Source: an uncultured bacterium
GTDB taxonomy: Bacteria > Bacteroidota > Bacteroidia > Bacteroidales > Rikenellaceae
Direction: 5' to 3'
Assembly: GCA_905214725.1 (NCBI GenBank)
Contig: CAJMNH010000001.1
Span: 186,001 to 250,000 of the forward strand
DNA length: 64,000 nt
The notes under the pieces were generated by a model. It was not told where the DNA came from, searched no databases, and saw only the letters and a program-made list of their open reading frames with translations. Numbering within the stretch: the stretch's first letter is position 1; each line of letters opens with the position of its first letter. The position numbers and the translations under genes are program-made. Below, piece after piece: positions 17,384 to 26,274 of the stretch.

Positions 17384-18145
17384 ATGAGAAAAATCGGAAT
17401 CATCGCCGCATTGCTCTTTGCAGCCGGAAACGTGTCGGCGCAGGTGAGTATTTCCGCCGCCGCTTCGAACGGAGCGGGCGGACAAACTGTCGTTCAAACC
17501 GATACGATCGCCGAACAGCGGCTTTGGCCGGACTTCCACGCCGTGGAGATCGAAGGCCCTATGAAAGTATGTTTCGAAACGGCCGATGCGGAGCATCCGG
17601 TAGGCATCAGTTATTATGCGAACGATTTCAAAACGGGGAAATACGTCAGCAAGGTGGAGAACGGCGTGCTGAAACTGAAAATGCAGCGTCAGAAATCCGC
17701 GGACTCGTTGCAGGTGACGGTGCGTTACAACAGTCTGAATTCCGTGAAGGTCTCCGGCGGAGACATCCGTTTTGTCGGGCTGTTGAAGACGAATCTTCTG
17801 GATGTGAAGGTGTCGGGCGGCGCTCGTTTCGAAGCGACGCTCGACGTGGCGGATCTTCAACTTGAGGTTACAGGGCGCAGCAATGTGATACTGAACGGGA
17901 AATCGCGCTATATGGATGCTTCGGTTTCGACGGCCGTCGTCGATGCCTCGCAGTTGCAGGTGATGGCGGTCACGGTCGACGCTTCGAACAAGGCCGAAGT
18001 GACGGTGCAGGCCACCGACCGCATAGTGATGAAGTCGACGACGAGCGCCGTGATCCGATATGCGGGAAATCCCGCTATCGAACGTTCGCGCACCTCTTCC
18101 ATGCTGAGCGGCAGCTTCGAACGGCTGGATAGCAACAAGAAGTAG
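17384..18145 (+). CDS. Exported GIN-domain (DUF2807-like) protein
   Basis: A 253-residue protein beginning with a signal peptide (MRKIGIIAALLFAAGNVSAQ). The rest is beta-rich with the repeating pattern of head GIN-domain proteins: FHAVEIEGPMKVCFET, VRYNSLNSVKVSGG, LLDVKVSGGARFEATL, DVADLQLEVTGRSNV, ending in a short basic tail. Such proteins are predicted periplasmic right-handed beta structures of unknown role. It lies between the divergent addA-like gene and the addB-like gene, 12 nt before the latter, and is driven by repeat copy B. A direct role in recombination is unlikely given the signal peptide. Confidence 0.8.
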   Translation: MRKIGIIAALLFAAGNVSAQVSISAAASNGAGGQTVVQTDTIAEQRLWPDFHAVEIEGPMKVCFETADAEHPVGISYYANDFKTGKYVSKVENGVLKLKMQRQKSADSLQVTVRYNSLNSVKVSGGDIRFVGLLKTNLLDVKVSGGARFEATLDVADLQLEVTGRSNVILNGKSRYMDASVSTAVVDASQLQVMAVTVDASNKAEVTVQATDRIVMKSTTSAVIRYAGNPAIERSRTSSMLSGSFERLDSNKK

Positions 18146-18157
18146 GATCGTCGGGCG

Positions 18158-21019
18158 ATGCGGAGCTTTTTGCAGGAGGTCGCGGCCGATCTCTATCGGC
18201 GTTACGGAGAGGAGGTTTCATCGCTTCACATTCTCTTTCCGACGCGACGCGCCCGCCATTTTTTTATCGACGCTCTTTCGCACCTGGCCGAACGGCCGAT
18301 GTGGCAGCCCCACTGGCTGACGATCGACGATCTGATGCAGGAGGTATCGGGGTTGCATGCGGGCGAGCGCATCCGTCTGATCGCCGAGTTGTACAAGGTC
18401 TATTCCTCCTACCATGAAGAGCCTTTCGACAAGTTCTATTTTTGGGGCGAGATGCTGCTCAACGACTTCGACACGATCGACAAGTACCGCGTCGACGCCG
18501 ATGCGTTGTTCCGTAATATCTATGAATTGAAAGAGTTGGAGACCGACGTCTCCTACCTGACCCCCGAGCAGTTGGAGGTAATCCGCCAGTTTTGGGCCAA
18601 TTTTACCGACGGAACGACCCTTTCGGAGGAAAAACGCCGCTTTCTGTCGGTGTGGCGGACATTGGGGACGGTCTATCACGGCTTTCGCGCGCGGTTGCAG
18701 CAATTGGAAATCGCCTACGGCGGCATGATGCAGCGGGCGGCGGCCGATCGGTTGCTGTCGGGCGATTTCGCCTTTACCGAGCGCCGGCATTATGTCGTGG
18801 CGGGATTCAATGCTCTTTCCGCCTGCGAAAAGGTGCTGTTCCGGTTTCTGCAAAACAATGCGGAGACCGATTTTTATTGGGATTACGACGATTATTATTT
18901 GAAGAATCCCGATCAGGAGGCGGGTATGTTCGTGCGTGAAAACAGGGCGGCGTTTCCTCCCATCGCAGAACTTTCGCACGACAATTTCCGAAAAGATAAG
19001 GAGCTGACGGTCGTTTCCACCCCCTCGAATGCGGTGCAATGCAAATACGCCGGTCGGATTCTCGACGAGTTGCGTACCGATGCCGGCGGCGAAAAAGCGG
19101 CGCTGGATAAGGATACGGCCGTCGTCCTGACCGACGAGAACCTGTTGCTGCCGCTGCTCCATTCGCTGCCCGGGAAAGCCGGCGGAATCAATGTGACGAT
19201 GGGGTATCCGCTCAAAACGACCCTTGCCTATGCTTTTCTGGAACGACTCGTCGAGTTGCAGGCTCATCGGCGCGAGACGAAAGAGAGGCCGTCGTTTTAT
19301 CATTCCGATGTGGCGGGGATACTTACGCATCCGTATGTCGTACAGAGCGATCCGAAAGCGATCGCGCAGTTACGCGAAGCGATGTCCGCCGACCGCCGTA
19401 TTCGGATGAACGCTTCCGAGTTGGCGACTACGCCGCTGTTGGCGACGCTGTTTGCGCCGGCCGCCGAATGGCGGGAACTTTCGGACTATCTGCTGCGCGT
19501 CGTGGCCGCCGTCGCCCGCGAACCCTACGACGGCGATGATGCCCGACAGCGGGTAGAGTTTTTGGCTGTCATCTCCGAGCAACTTACGCAGCTTCGTAAT
19601 TCGCTGGATGCTTGTGATATTGAAATTACCACCTCAATCTATACATCGCTTCTCCGGCGGCATTTGCAGACCGTGCGGATTCCCTTCGAGGGAGAGCCGC
19701 TCGAAGGATTGCAGGTGATGGGAATTCTGGAGACCCGCAACCTTGATTTCCGCAACGTGGTGCTGCTCTCGATGAACGACGACAATTTCCCCGGCAACCG
19801 CGTGGCGCAGGCTTCGTTTATTCCCTACAATCTGCGGGCGGCGTTCGATCTGCCGACGCCGTCGCATCACGAAGGCGTCTATGCCTATTATTTTTATCGG
19901 TTGATTCAGCGCGCCGAGCGGGTCTACATGCTCTATTGCGCCCACGCCGACGAAAAGACGACCGGCGAGCAGAGCCACTACATCTATCAGTTGGACTTCG
20001 AGACCGATTTTCGGATTCGGCGCGTCGAGGTGGGGATCGATGTCAATCTGGCAGAGAATCCGCCTATCGAGGTGGCCAAGGAGGGCGAAGTCCGAGAGAA
20101 ACTCTTCCGCTTCGTCGATGCGGAATCGCCGGCGATGCTCTCGCCGACGGCATTTTTCCGTTACATCGCTTGCCCGCTGCGCTTTTATTTCTATTCGGTG
20201 GCGCGGCTGAAAGCCGACGACGAGTTGACCGAAGAGGTCGACGCTCCGATGTTCGGAACGATTCTTCATGCTGCCGCGCAACGACTTTACGAACGCATCG
20301 CGGGTGAAGAACATCCCGGTGAAACGCTGCGGGCGCTGGTCAAAAGCGGAGCTGTCGAACAGGCCGTCACCGCGGCGATCAACCGTGAATATCTGCAAAA
20401 AGAGTCGGCGGATGCGAAGGAGTACCCCGGGAATCTGTTGCTGGTACACGACATCGTCTCCAAATACCTGCGTCGCGGCGTGATCCCCTACGATGCGGCG
20501 CACGACGGATTTCGGGTGACGGGGTTGGAACATCCCGTCGAAGACCTCTTCTCTTTTACCTCCGGCGGTCGGGAACTGCGGGTGAAATTCGGCGGCATCG
20601 CCGACCGGATCGATCGGCTGGACGACGGCCGCCTGCGTGTGGTGGATTACAAAACGGGCGAGTCGCAATTGGAATTCGCAGGGGTTGAAGCGTTGTTTAA
20701 CGGCGATGCCAAACAGCGGCAATCCAATGTTTTGCAGACGCTACTTTATGCGATGATGCTGACGCATTCCGAAGGCTGCGAAGCAGTCCCCGCGCTCTAT
20801 TACGTGCGGCGGATGAACCGGCCCGATTACAGTCCCGAGCTGATCGACCGTTCCACGGGCGGCGTTGGTGAAAGCTATTCGGCCTATGCCGTCGATTTCG
20901 AACGGCTGCTCGGCGAGAAACTCGCCGAATTGTTCGATCCCGCCGTGCCTTTTCGTGCGACGGAGGATACGGAACACGTCTGCCGCTATTGCGATTATCG
21001 CTCGATCTGCCGCAGGTAA
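18158..21019 (+). CDS. addB: AddB-like PD-(D/E)XK nuclease / inactivated helicase
   Basis: A 953-residue protein. The N-terminus (LHILFPTRRARHFFIDAL) lies where a helicase would have Walker A, but no GKT motif is present, as in AddB proteins with a non-functional or degenerate motor. The C-terminus holds a nuclease (RVVDYKTGESQ) framed by cysteines that would bind a Fe-S cluster: one in IACPLRFYF (about 672) and three in CRYCDYRSIC at the end (about 942, 945, 951). This arrangement is the AddB nuclease signature. It begins 12 nt after the GIN-domain gene and probably shares its transcript. The partner is the addA-like gene at 13990-17211. Confidence 0.88.
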   Translation: MRSFLQEVAADLYRRYGEEVSSLHILFPTRRARHFFIDALSHLAERPMWQPHWLTIDDLMQEVSGLHAGERIRLIAELYKVYSSYHEEPFDKFYFWGEMLLNDFDTIDKYRVDADALFRNIYELKELETDVSYLTPEQLEVIRQFWANFTDGTTLSEEKRRFLSVWRTLGTVYHGFRARLQQLEIAYGGMMQRAAADRLLSGDFAFTERRHYVVAGFNALSACEKVLFRFLQNNAETDFYWDYDDYYLKNPDQEAGMFVRENRAAFPPIAELSHDNFRKDKELTVVSTPSNAVQCKYAGRILDELRTDAGGEKAALDKDTAVVLTDENLLLPLLHSLPGKAGGINVTMGYPLKTTLAYAFLERLVELQAHRRETKERPSFYHSDVAGILTHPYVVQSDPKAIAQLREAMSADRRIRMNASELATTPLLATLFAPAAEWRELSDYLLRVVAAVAREPYDGDDARQRVEFLAVISEQLTQLRNSLDACDIEITTSIYTSLLRRHLQTVRIPFEGEPLEGLQVMGILETRNLDFRNVVLLSMNDDNFPGNRVAQASFIPYNLRAAFDLPTPSHHEGVYAYYFYRLIQRAERVYMLYCAHADEKTTGEQSHYIYQLDFETDFRIRRVEVGIDVNLAENPPIEVAKEGEVREKLFRFVDAESPAMLSPTAFFRYIACPLRFYFYSVARLKADDELTEEVDAPMFGTILHAAAQRLYERIAGEEHPGETLRALVKSGAVEQAVTAAINREYLQKESADAKEYPGNLLLVHDIVSKYLRRGVIPYDAAHDGFRVTGLEHPVEDLFSFTSGGRELRVKFGGIADRIDRLDDGRLRVVDYKTGESQLEFAGVEALFNGDAKQRQSNVLQTLLYAMMLTHSEGCEAVPALYYVRRMNRPDYSPELIDRSTGGVGESYSAYAVDFERLLGEKLAELFDPAVPFRATEDTEHVCRYCDYRSICRR

Positions 21020-21040
21020 TTCTTATAATGCGGAATTCAG

Positions 21041-21601
21041 TTAAAGTTTTACGACGAAGTACGCCGCGCCGCTGCGCCGTGCCGCTTCGATGCCGACTGC
21101 CGAATCTTCGAAAATAAGCGTTTCGGCGGGCGTCGCTCCTTCCATCTCCATCGCTTTGAGGAAACAGCCCGGATCGGGTTTGCTCCGCGGCGCGTCGAGC
21201 GCCGAAATAATGCCGTCGACGCCCTGTTCGAGGTGCAGATGGCGCATCACGTTGTCGATATTAGCGCGCTGGCCCGTCGAGACGATCCACATGCGGCCTC
21301 CCTGTGCCCGAAACTGCTGACAGAACTCCCACAGCGGACGATTGAGCGCAATCAGGTCGAAATAGTTGGGATAGAGTTCGATTTTGCGTCGCCGCAGCCG
21401 GTCGGCTTCCTCGGGGTCGTCGATGCCGATCGACCGCAGGAATTCGGGACAGCGCACGCCGAAATAGTTGGCGGCATACCGCTCTTCGGTCATCTCGTAG
21501 CCCGCTTCGCGCAGCGTTTCGACATAGGCGCGGCAGTTGGCGCGGCGGGTATCGACGAGCGTGCCGTCAAAATCGAGCAGAATCAATCGGATGCGGGACA
21601 T
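21041..21601 (-). CDS. HAD-superfamily phosphatase (phosphoglycolate phosphatase-like)
   Basis: A 186-residue HAD hydrolase of subfamily IA. Motif I is LLDFDGTLVDT, motif II is WIVSTGQ, and motifs III/IV are RSKPDPGCF and LIFEDSAVGIEAA. A helical cap lies between motifs I and II. The substrate cannot be told from sequence. It is downstream of the two M23 peptidase genes on the same strand (12-nt gap), which suggests one operon. Confidence 0.9.
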   Translation of the reverse strand: MSRIRLILLDFDGTLVDTRRANCRAYVETLREAGYEMTEERYAANYFGVRCPEFLRSIGIDDPEEADRLRRRKIELYPNYFDLIALNRPLWEFCQQFRAQGGRMWIVSTGQRANIDNVMRHLHLEQGVDGIISALDAPRSKPDPGCFLKAMEMEGATPAETLIFEDSAVGIEAARRSGAAYFVVKL

Positions 21602-21613
21602 GATTTCAAAGAT

Positions 21614-22561
21614 TTAATCGAACGACTGCATGCCGGAGCGTGCGATGCGCATCATCCGCTGATACCCGTCAGGCGTGAGCTCCATGAAAAAGTAATGAAT
21701 CGGATCGACGCGCATTCCGTTGCAGCGCACCTCGTAGTGAAGATGCGGGGCTAGCGACAGACCCGAATTGCCCGAAAGGGCGATAATATCGCCGCGCCGA
21801 ACCTGCTGCCCGCGCCGGACATTGATCTTACCGAGATGCGAATAGAGGGTCTCGTAGCCGCGGCCGTGGTCGATGACGACGGTTTGTCCCGAGGTGCTGT
21901 TGCGCAGCGAGACTTCCTTGACCTTTCCGTCGGCCGTGGCGAATACGCGCGATCCTTCGGGAATGGCGTAATCGACGCCTTGGTGCGAGCGCAGCACCTT
22001 CTGGAACGGATTGATGCGCATACCGTAGGAAGTTGTGAGCAGGGTCAGCTGTTTGTTGATGATCGGTTGGATGGCCGGAATCTGATTACGGTAGGAGCAG
22101 CTGTCGATTGCCTCGGCCATGCGGTCGTAGGAGCGTTGCAGCTCGGCGGCGGCTCGTTCGGTGGCGCTCAGTTGCCGTGCGAACTGTTTTTGCAGTTCGG
22201 TGGTCGACTGCGACAGCAGACTTTCGTAGAAATTCCATCGGTTTGCAGCGTTCTCCTCCTCGAAATCGTAAGGATCGGCCTCGAACAGAATATGGAAGAC
22301 ATTGCGGTCGCGCGCCACGACGTTCTCCATCACGCGACTGAGCGAATCGTAACGCTCGGTGAGCGTCTCGTACTCCCGCCGCAGCCGGTCCGTCGAGTGT
22401 TTGAGCCGGTATTCGACCGGCGTATCGAAGAAGATCGAGAAGGCGAAATAGTAAAGCACGGCAGCCCCCGTCCAGACAAAAAGCTGGATGACGACGCGCA
22501 CCACGTTGTTCCAGAATATCTTGCGGCGGCGCACTTTAGCTATATATTTACTGTCCGGCAT
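21614..22561 (-). CDS. Membrane-anchored M23 (LytM) peptidase, second paralogue
   Basis: A 315-residue protein: cytoplasmic basic start, one membrane segment at about residues 20-45, a coiled-coil stretch (about 55-160), then an M23 domain. Zinc ligands are visible in SHQGVDYA (HxxxD) and PHLHYEV (HxH). It lacks a cleavable signal. It is 4 nt downstream of a similar gene, a tandem duplication with divergence. Proteins of this type cut peptidoglycan cross-links or activate amidases. Confidence 0.9.
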   Translation of the reverse strand: MPDSKYIAKVRRRKIFWNNVVRVVIQLFVWTGAAVLYYFAFSIFFDTPVEYRLKHSTDRLRREYETLTERYDSLSRVMENVVARDRNVFHILFEADPYDFEEENAANRWNFYESLLSQSTTELQKQFARQLSATERAAAELQRSYDRMAEAIDSCSYRNQIPAIQPIINKQLTLLTTSYGMRINPFQKVLRSHQGVDYAIPEGSRVFATADGKVKEVSLRNSTSGQTVVIDHGRGYETLYSHLGKINVRRGQQVRRGDIIALSGNSGLSLAPHLHYEVRCNGMRVDPIHYFFMELTPDGYQRMMRIARSGMQSFD

Positions 22562-22565
22562 GGCG

Positions 22566-23540
22566 TCAATCGGTTTCCATGGTTGTTTCGTGCATCTCCT
22601 CCATGAGTTTGTTGTACTCTTCGGGCGTCATGTCCTTGTTGAAGTAGTTGATCGGATTGACCACCTGCCCCATATACATCACTTCGTAGTGGAGGTGCGG
22701 GCCGGTCACGCCGCCCGTGCGTCCCGCCTCGGCGATAAGCTGTCCGCGCACGACCGGATCGCCCGGCTTGACGAAGACCTTGTTCAGGTGTGCGTAACGG
22801 GTCTTGTATCCGAATTCGTGGTTGACGATGATGAAGGTTCCGTATCCGTGACGGGCGCGGCTCAAATCTATTTTTTCGACCACGCCATCGCCCGTGGCGT
22901 AGACGGCGTCGCCCACGTTGCACGCCAGATCGATGCCCTTGTGCATGATGTAACGGCCGTAGATCGGGTGGCGGCGCATGCCGAAAGCGCCGATGCCGTT
23001 GCGCAGTTTGTTACGGTCGATGGGCCATGTGGCAGGAATGGCCGAAGAGAGCTTCTCCTTGTTCTTGGCCAAAATCTGCAATTGGTCGAACGATACCGAT
23101 TCCATGTAAAGTTGCCGCGCCAGCGCATCCAGTTGCTTCCATGTGCCGATCATCAGCGACGAGTAGCTGTCGTCGGCCATCGGGCGGTACTTTTCGCTGG
23201 GATATTCGGTGTAAATGCCGTCGAGCGAGAGGGTGTCGGTCGAGAACAACGCCCGGTAGACCGACTGGTCGCGGTGGCGGATCTCGGCGATCTTGCGCTC
23301 GGAGGCTTTCAGGCGATCCTGCATGATGCGGTACTTCATCACCAGCTCGCGGTTCGCCCGGTTGATGCGGTACATTTTCGGCGTATAGAAGAAGTAGGAA
23401 AACACTACGTTCGCCACCGAAATGAGGATGAATCCGATGAGTATTTTACGCAGCAGGCGATAGGTGCGCAGACGGAACGGAGCCGTGATAACTTCGTAGG
23501 TAAGGGTCTGTGGATTGAATCGGTGCTCTTTTTTTGCCAT
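22566..23540 (-). CDS. Membrane-anchored M23 (LytM) peptidase, first paralogue
   Basis: A 324-residue protein with one N-terminal membrane segment (about 35-55, ILIGFILISVANVVFSYFF), a helical region, and an M23 domain with HKGIDLA and PHLHYEVM as zinc ligands. It heads the minus-strand run M23-M23-HAD and is divergent from alaS. Both paralogues keep the catalytic residues, so both may be active cell-wall enzymes. Confidence 0.92.
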   Translation of the reverse strand: MAKKEHRFNPQTLTYEVITAPFRLRTYRLLRKILIGFILISVANVVFSYFFYTPKMYRINRANRELVMKYRIMQDRLKASERKIAEIRHRDQSVYRALFSTDTLSLDGIYTEYPSEKYRPMADDSYSSLMIGTWKQLDALARQLYMESVSFDQLQILAKNKEKLSSAIPATWPIDRNKLRNGIGAFGMRRHPIYGRYIMHKGIDLACNVGDAVYATGDGVVEKIDLSRARHGYGTFIIVNHEFGYKTRYAHLNKVFVKPGDPVVRGQLIAEAGRTGGVTGPHLHYEVMYMGQVVNPINYFNKDMTPEEYNKLMEEMHETTMETD

Positions 23541-23638
23541 GCCTGAAAAAACTCAGCGAGATCGTGCAAATTTAGGTTAAATTGTGTAATTTTGCAACCT
23601 GATAAAAGTAAACGCAGGAATCGAATAAAACAATATAT

Positions 23639-26260
23639 ATGGAATCGAATAAAATTCGTCAGGCTTTTCTGGACTTTTTCGAAAGCAAAGGGCATACGAT
23701 CGTTCCGTCGGCCCCGATGGTGGTCAAGGGCGATCCTACGCTGATGTTCACCAACGCGGGCATGAACCAGTTCAAGGATATCTTTCTGGGCAACGCTCCG
23801 CGGAAGTATCCGCGTGCGGCCGACACCCAGAAATGTCTGCGCGTATCGGGCAAGCACAACGATCTGGAGGAGGTGGGCCACGATACCTATCACCATACCA
23901 TGTTCGAAATGCTGGGCAACTGGTCTTACGGCGATTACTTCAAGAAGGAGGCGATCGAGTGGGCGTGGGAACTGCTCGTCGGAGTCTACAAACTGCCTGC
24001 CGAAAGAATGTACGCTACCGTATTCGAAGGTTCCGAGGAGGACGGCGTACCTTTCGATCAGGAGGCCTACGACGTGTGGGCGCAGTTCCTGCCGGCGGAT
24101 CATATCATTCGCGGCAACAAGCACGACAATTTCTGGGAGATGGGCGAAACGGGCCCCTGCGGCCCCTGCTCAGAGATTCATTTCGATCTGCGCGACGAAG
24201 CGGAGATCGCGCTCAAATCGGGCCGCGAGATGGTCAATACGGGGCATCCGCAGGTGATTGAGATCTGGAATCTCGTCTTCATGCAGTTCAACCGCAAGGC
24301 CAACGGCTCGCTCGAACCGCTGCCGGCCAAGAATGTCGATACGGGTATGGGATTCGAGCGTCTCTGCATGATCATGCAGGGCAAGAAGTCGAACTACGAT
24401 ACGGATGTCTTCCAACCGACGATCGGCCGGCTGGCCGCTTTGTCGGGAAAAACCTACGGTGCGGACGAGAAGAGCGACGTGGCTATGCGCGTGGTGGCCG
24501 ACCACCTGCGCGCCATTGCCTTTTCGATTGCCGACGGACAACTGCCGTCGAACGTCAAGGCGGGATATGTCATCCGCCGCATCCTGCGCCGCGCCGTACG
24601 TTACGGCTATACGTATCTCGGTTTTACCGAACCCTTCATCTGCAAACTGGTGGCAGGATTGGTAGAACAGATGGGCGGTCAGTTCCCCGAACTGAAAGCG
24701 CAGCAAACGCTGATCGAACGTGTTATCGAGGAGGAGGAGAGTTCGTTCCTGCGCACGCTGGCCACGGGCATCAATCTGCTCGACGGCGTGATCGCCGAGA
24801 CAAAGAAGAACGGCGGCAGCAAGATTTCGGGCAGGGACGCTTTCGTACTTTACGACACGTACGGATTTCCGATCGACCTGACGGAGTTGATCGCCCGCGA
24901 ACAGGGCGTAGAAGTCGATTTGGGCGCTTTCGAAACGGAGCTGCAGGCGCAGAAGGAGCGTTCGCGCAACGCCGCCGCCGTAGCTACCGACGACTGGCAG
25001 GAGCTCTTCCCGATCAAGCAGAGCGAGTTTGTCGGCTACGATACGCTGACTGCGCCGGTGCGTATCGCGCGTTACCGCCGTGTCTCGGCCAAAAATCGGA
25101 CGACCTATCAGCTGGTCTTCGATCAAACCCCTTTCTACGGCAATTCGGGCGGTCAGATCGGCGACGTGGGCTTTATCGAAAATGCCAACGAGAAGATCGA
25201 CGTCGTAGCCACCGACAAGGAGAACGGACTCATTATTCATATCGTCGAGCGTCTGCCGGAGAACCCCGCCGCCGATTTCACGGCGGTGGTCGATCCTGCC
25301 AAGCGGCAGGCGGCGGCCAACAATCATACGGCCACGCACCTGCTCGACGCCGCGCTGCGTAAAGTATTGGGCGGCCACGTCGAGCAGAAAGGCTCGTTCG
25401 TGACGCCCGATTACCTGCGTTTCGACTTTTCGCATTTCCAAAAGATGACGCCCGAGCAGTTGCGCGAGGTGGAGCGTCTGGTCAACCGTGAAATCCGCGC
25501 CAACCATCCCCTCGTCGAGAAGCGTGACGCTACGCTCGACGAAGCGCAGGCCGAGGGCGCGATCATGCTCTTCGGCGAGAAGTACGGCGACCGCGTGCGC
25601 ATGGTGCGCTTCGGTGATTCGGTAGAGCTGTGCGGCGGTACGCACACCTGTGCGACGGGTACGATCGGATTCTTCAAGATTCTGAGCGAGAGCGCCATTT
25701 CGGCCGGCGTGCGGCGCATCGAGGCCGTGACCGGCGAAGGAGCCGAGAAAGTGCTCTATGCCGCCGAAGATACGTTGCAGAATGTCGCCGAATTCCTGAA
25801 CAACACGCAGGTCGTGCAGGCGATCAAGAAGATTGTCGAAAGTAACGACGCCCTCTCGAAAGAGGTCGAAACGATGCGTCAGGAGCAGGTCAGGGAGTGG
25901 GCCGACCGGTTCGTGAAGAGCCTCCCCGAACAGCATGGAGTGATTCTGCTGGCCAAACAGTCGGAACGGATGCCGGCCTTCATTAAGGATCTGGCCTACA
26001 ATCTGCGTGCACGTATCTCCAATCTGGTGATGGTTGTCGGAACCTGTCAGGAGGGGAAACCCAATCTGACGATCATGCTCGGCGACGATGTGGTCGCCAA
26101 GGGTGTGAACGCAGGCAAGGTGATCCGCGAAGCGGCCAAGGAGATGGACGGCGGCGGCGGCGGTCAGCCGTTCTTCGCAACGGCGGGCGGCAAGACCCCC
26201 GATAAATTGCAGGCGGCGATCGACAAGGCCGTCGAGTTGATAATGGGTGAATTGAAATAA
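23639..26260 (+). CDS. alaS: Alanyl-tRNA synthetase
   Basis: An 873-residue class II synthetase of normal length. Visible are the N-terminal catalytic core (FVPSAPMVVKGDPTLMFTNAG-like start, RADTQKCLRVSGKHNDLEEVG region), the editing domain with HTATHLL and CGGTHTCATG, and the C-terminal oligomerisation domain ending in GGGGGQPFFATAGG. It is followed after 14 nt by gpmI and is probably cotranscribed. A TAATTTTG at 23587-23594 may be its -7 box. Confidence 0.98.
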   Translation: MESNKIRQAFLDFFESKGHTIVPSAPMVVKGDPTLMFTNAGMNQFKDIFLGNAPRKYPRAADTQKCLRVSGKHNDLEEVGHDTYHHTMFEMLGNWSYGDYFKKEAIEWAWELLVGVYKLPAERMYATVFEGSEEDGVPFDQEAYDVWAQFLPADHIIRGNKHDNFWEMGETGPCGPCSEIHFDLRDEAEIALKSGREMVNTGHPQVIEIWNLVFMQFNRKANGSLEPLPAKNVDTGMGFERLCMIMQGKKSNYDTDVFQPTIGRLAALSGKTYGADEKSDVAMRVVADHLRAIAFSIADGQLPSNVKAGYVIRRILRRAVRYGYTYLGFTEPFICKLVAGLVEQMGGQFPELKAQQTLIERVIEEEESSFLRTLATGINLLDGVIAETKKNGGSKISGRDAFVLYDTYGFPIDLTELIAREQGVEVDLGAFETELQAQKERSRNAAAVATDDWQELFPIKQSEFVGYDTLTAPVRIARYRRVSAKNRTTYQLVFDQTPFYGNSGGQIGDVGFIENANEKIDVVATDKENGLIIHIVERLPENPAADFTAVVDPAKRQAAANNHTATHLLDAALRKVLGGHVEQKGSFVTPDYLRFDFSHFQKMTPEQLREVERLVNREIRANHPLVEKRDATLDEAQAEGAIMLFGEKYGDRVRMVRFGDSVELCGGTHTCATGTIGFFKILSESAISAGVRRIEAVTGEGAEKVLYAAEDTLQNVAEFLNNTQVVQAIKKIVESNDALSKEVETMRQEQVREWADRFVKSLPEQHGVILLAKQSERMPAFIKDLAYNLRARISNLVMVVGTCQEGKPNLTIMLGDDVVAKGVNAGKVIREAAKEMDGGGGGQPFFATAGGKTPDKLQAAIDKAVELIMGELK

Positions 26261-26274
26261 ACTTGAATAAATCG

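Noticed and set aside
24170..25936. 588-codon frame antisense to alaS
   Set aside because: High-GC shadow of a well-conserved gene; its protein has no recognisable motif and no promoter.
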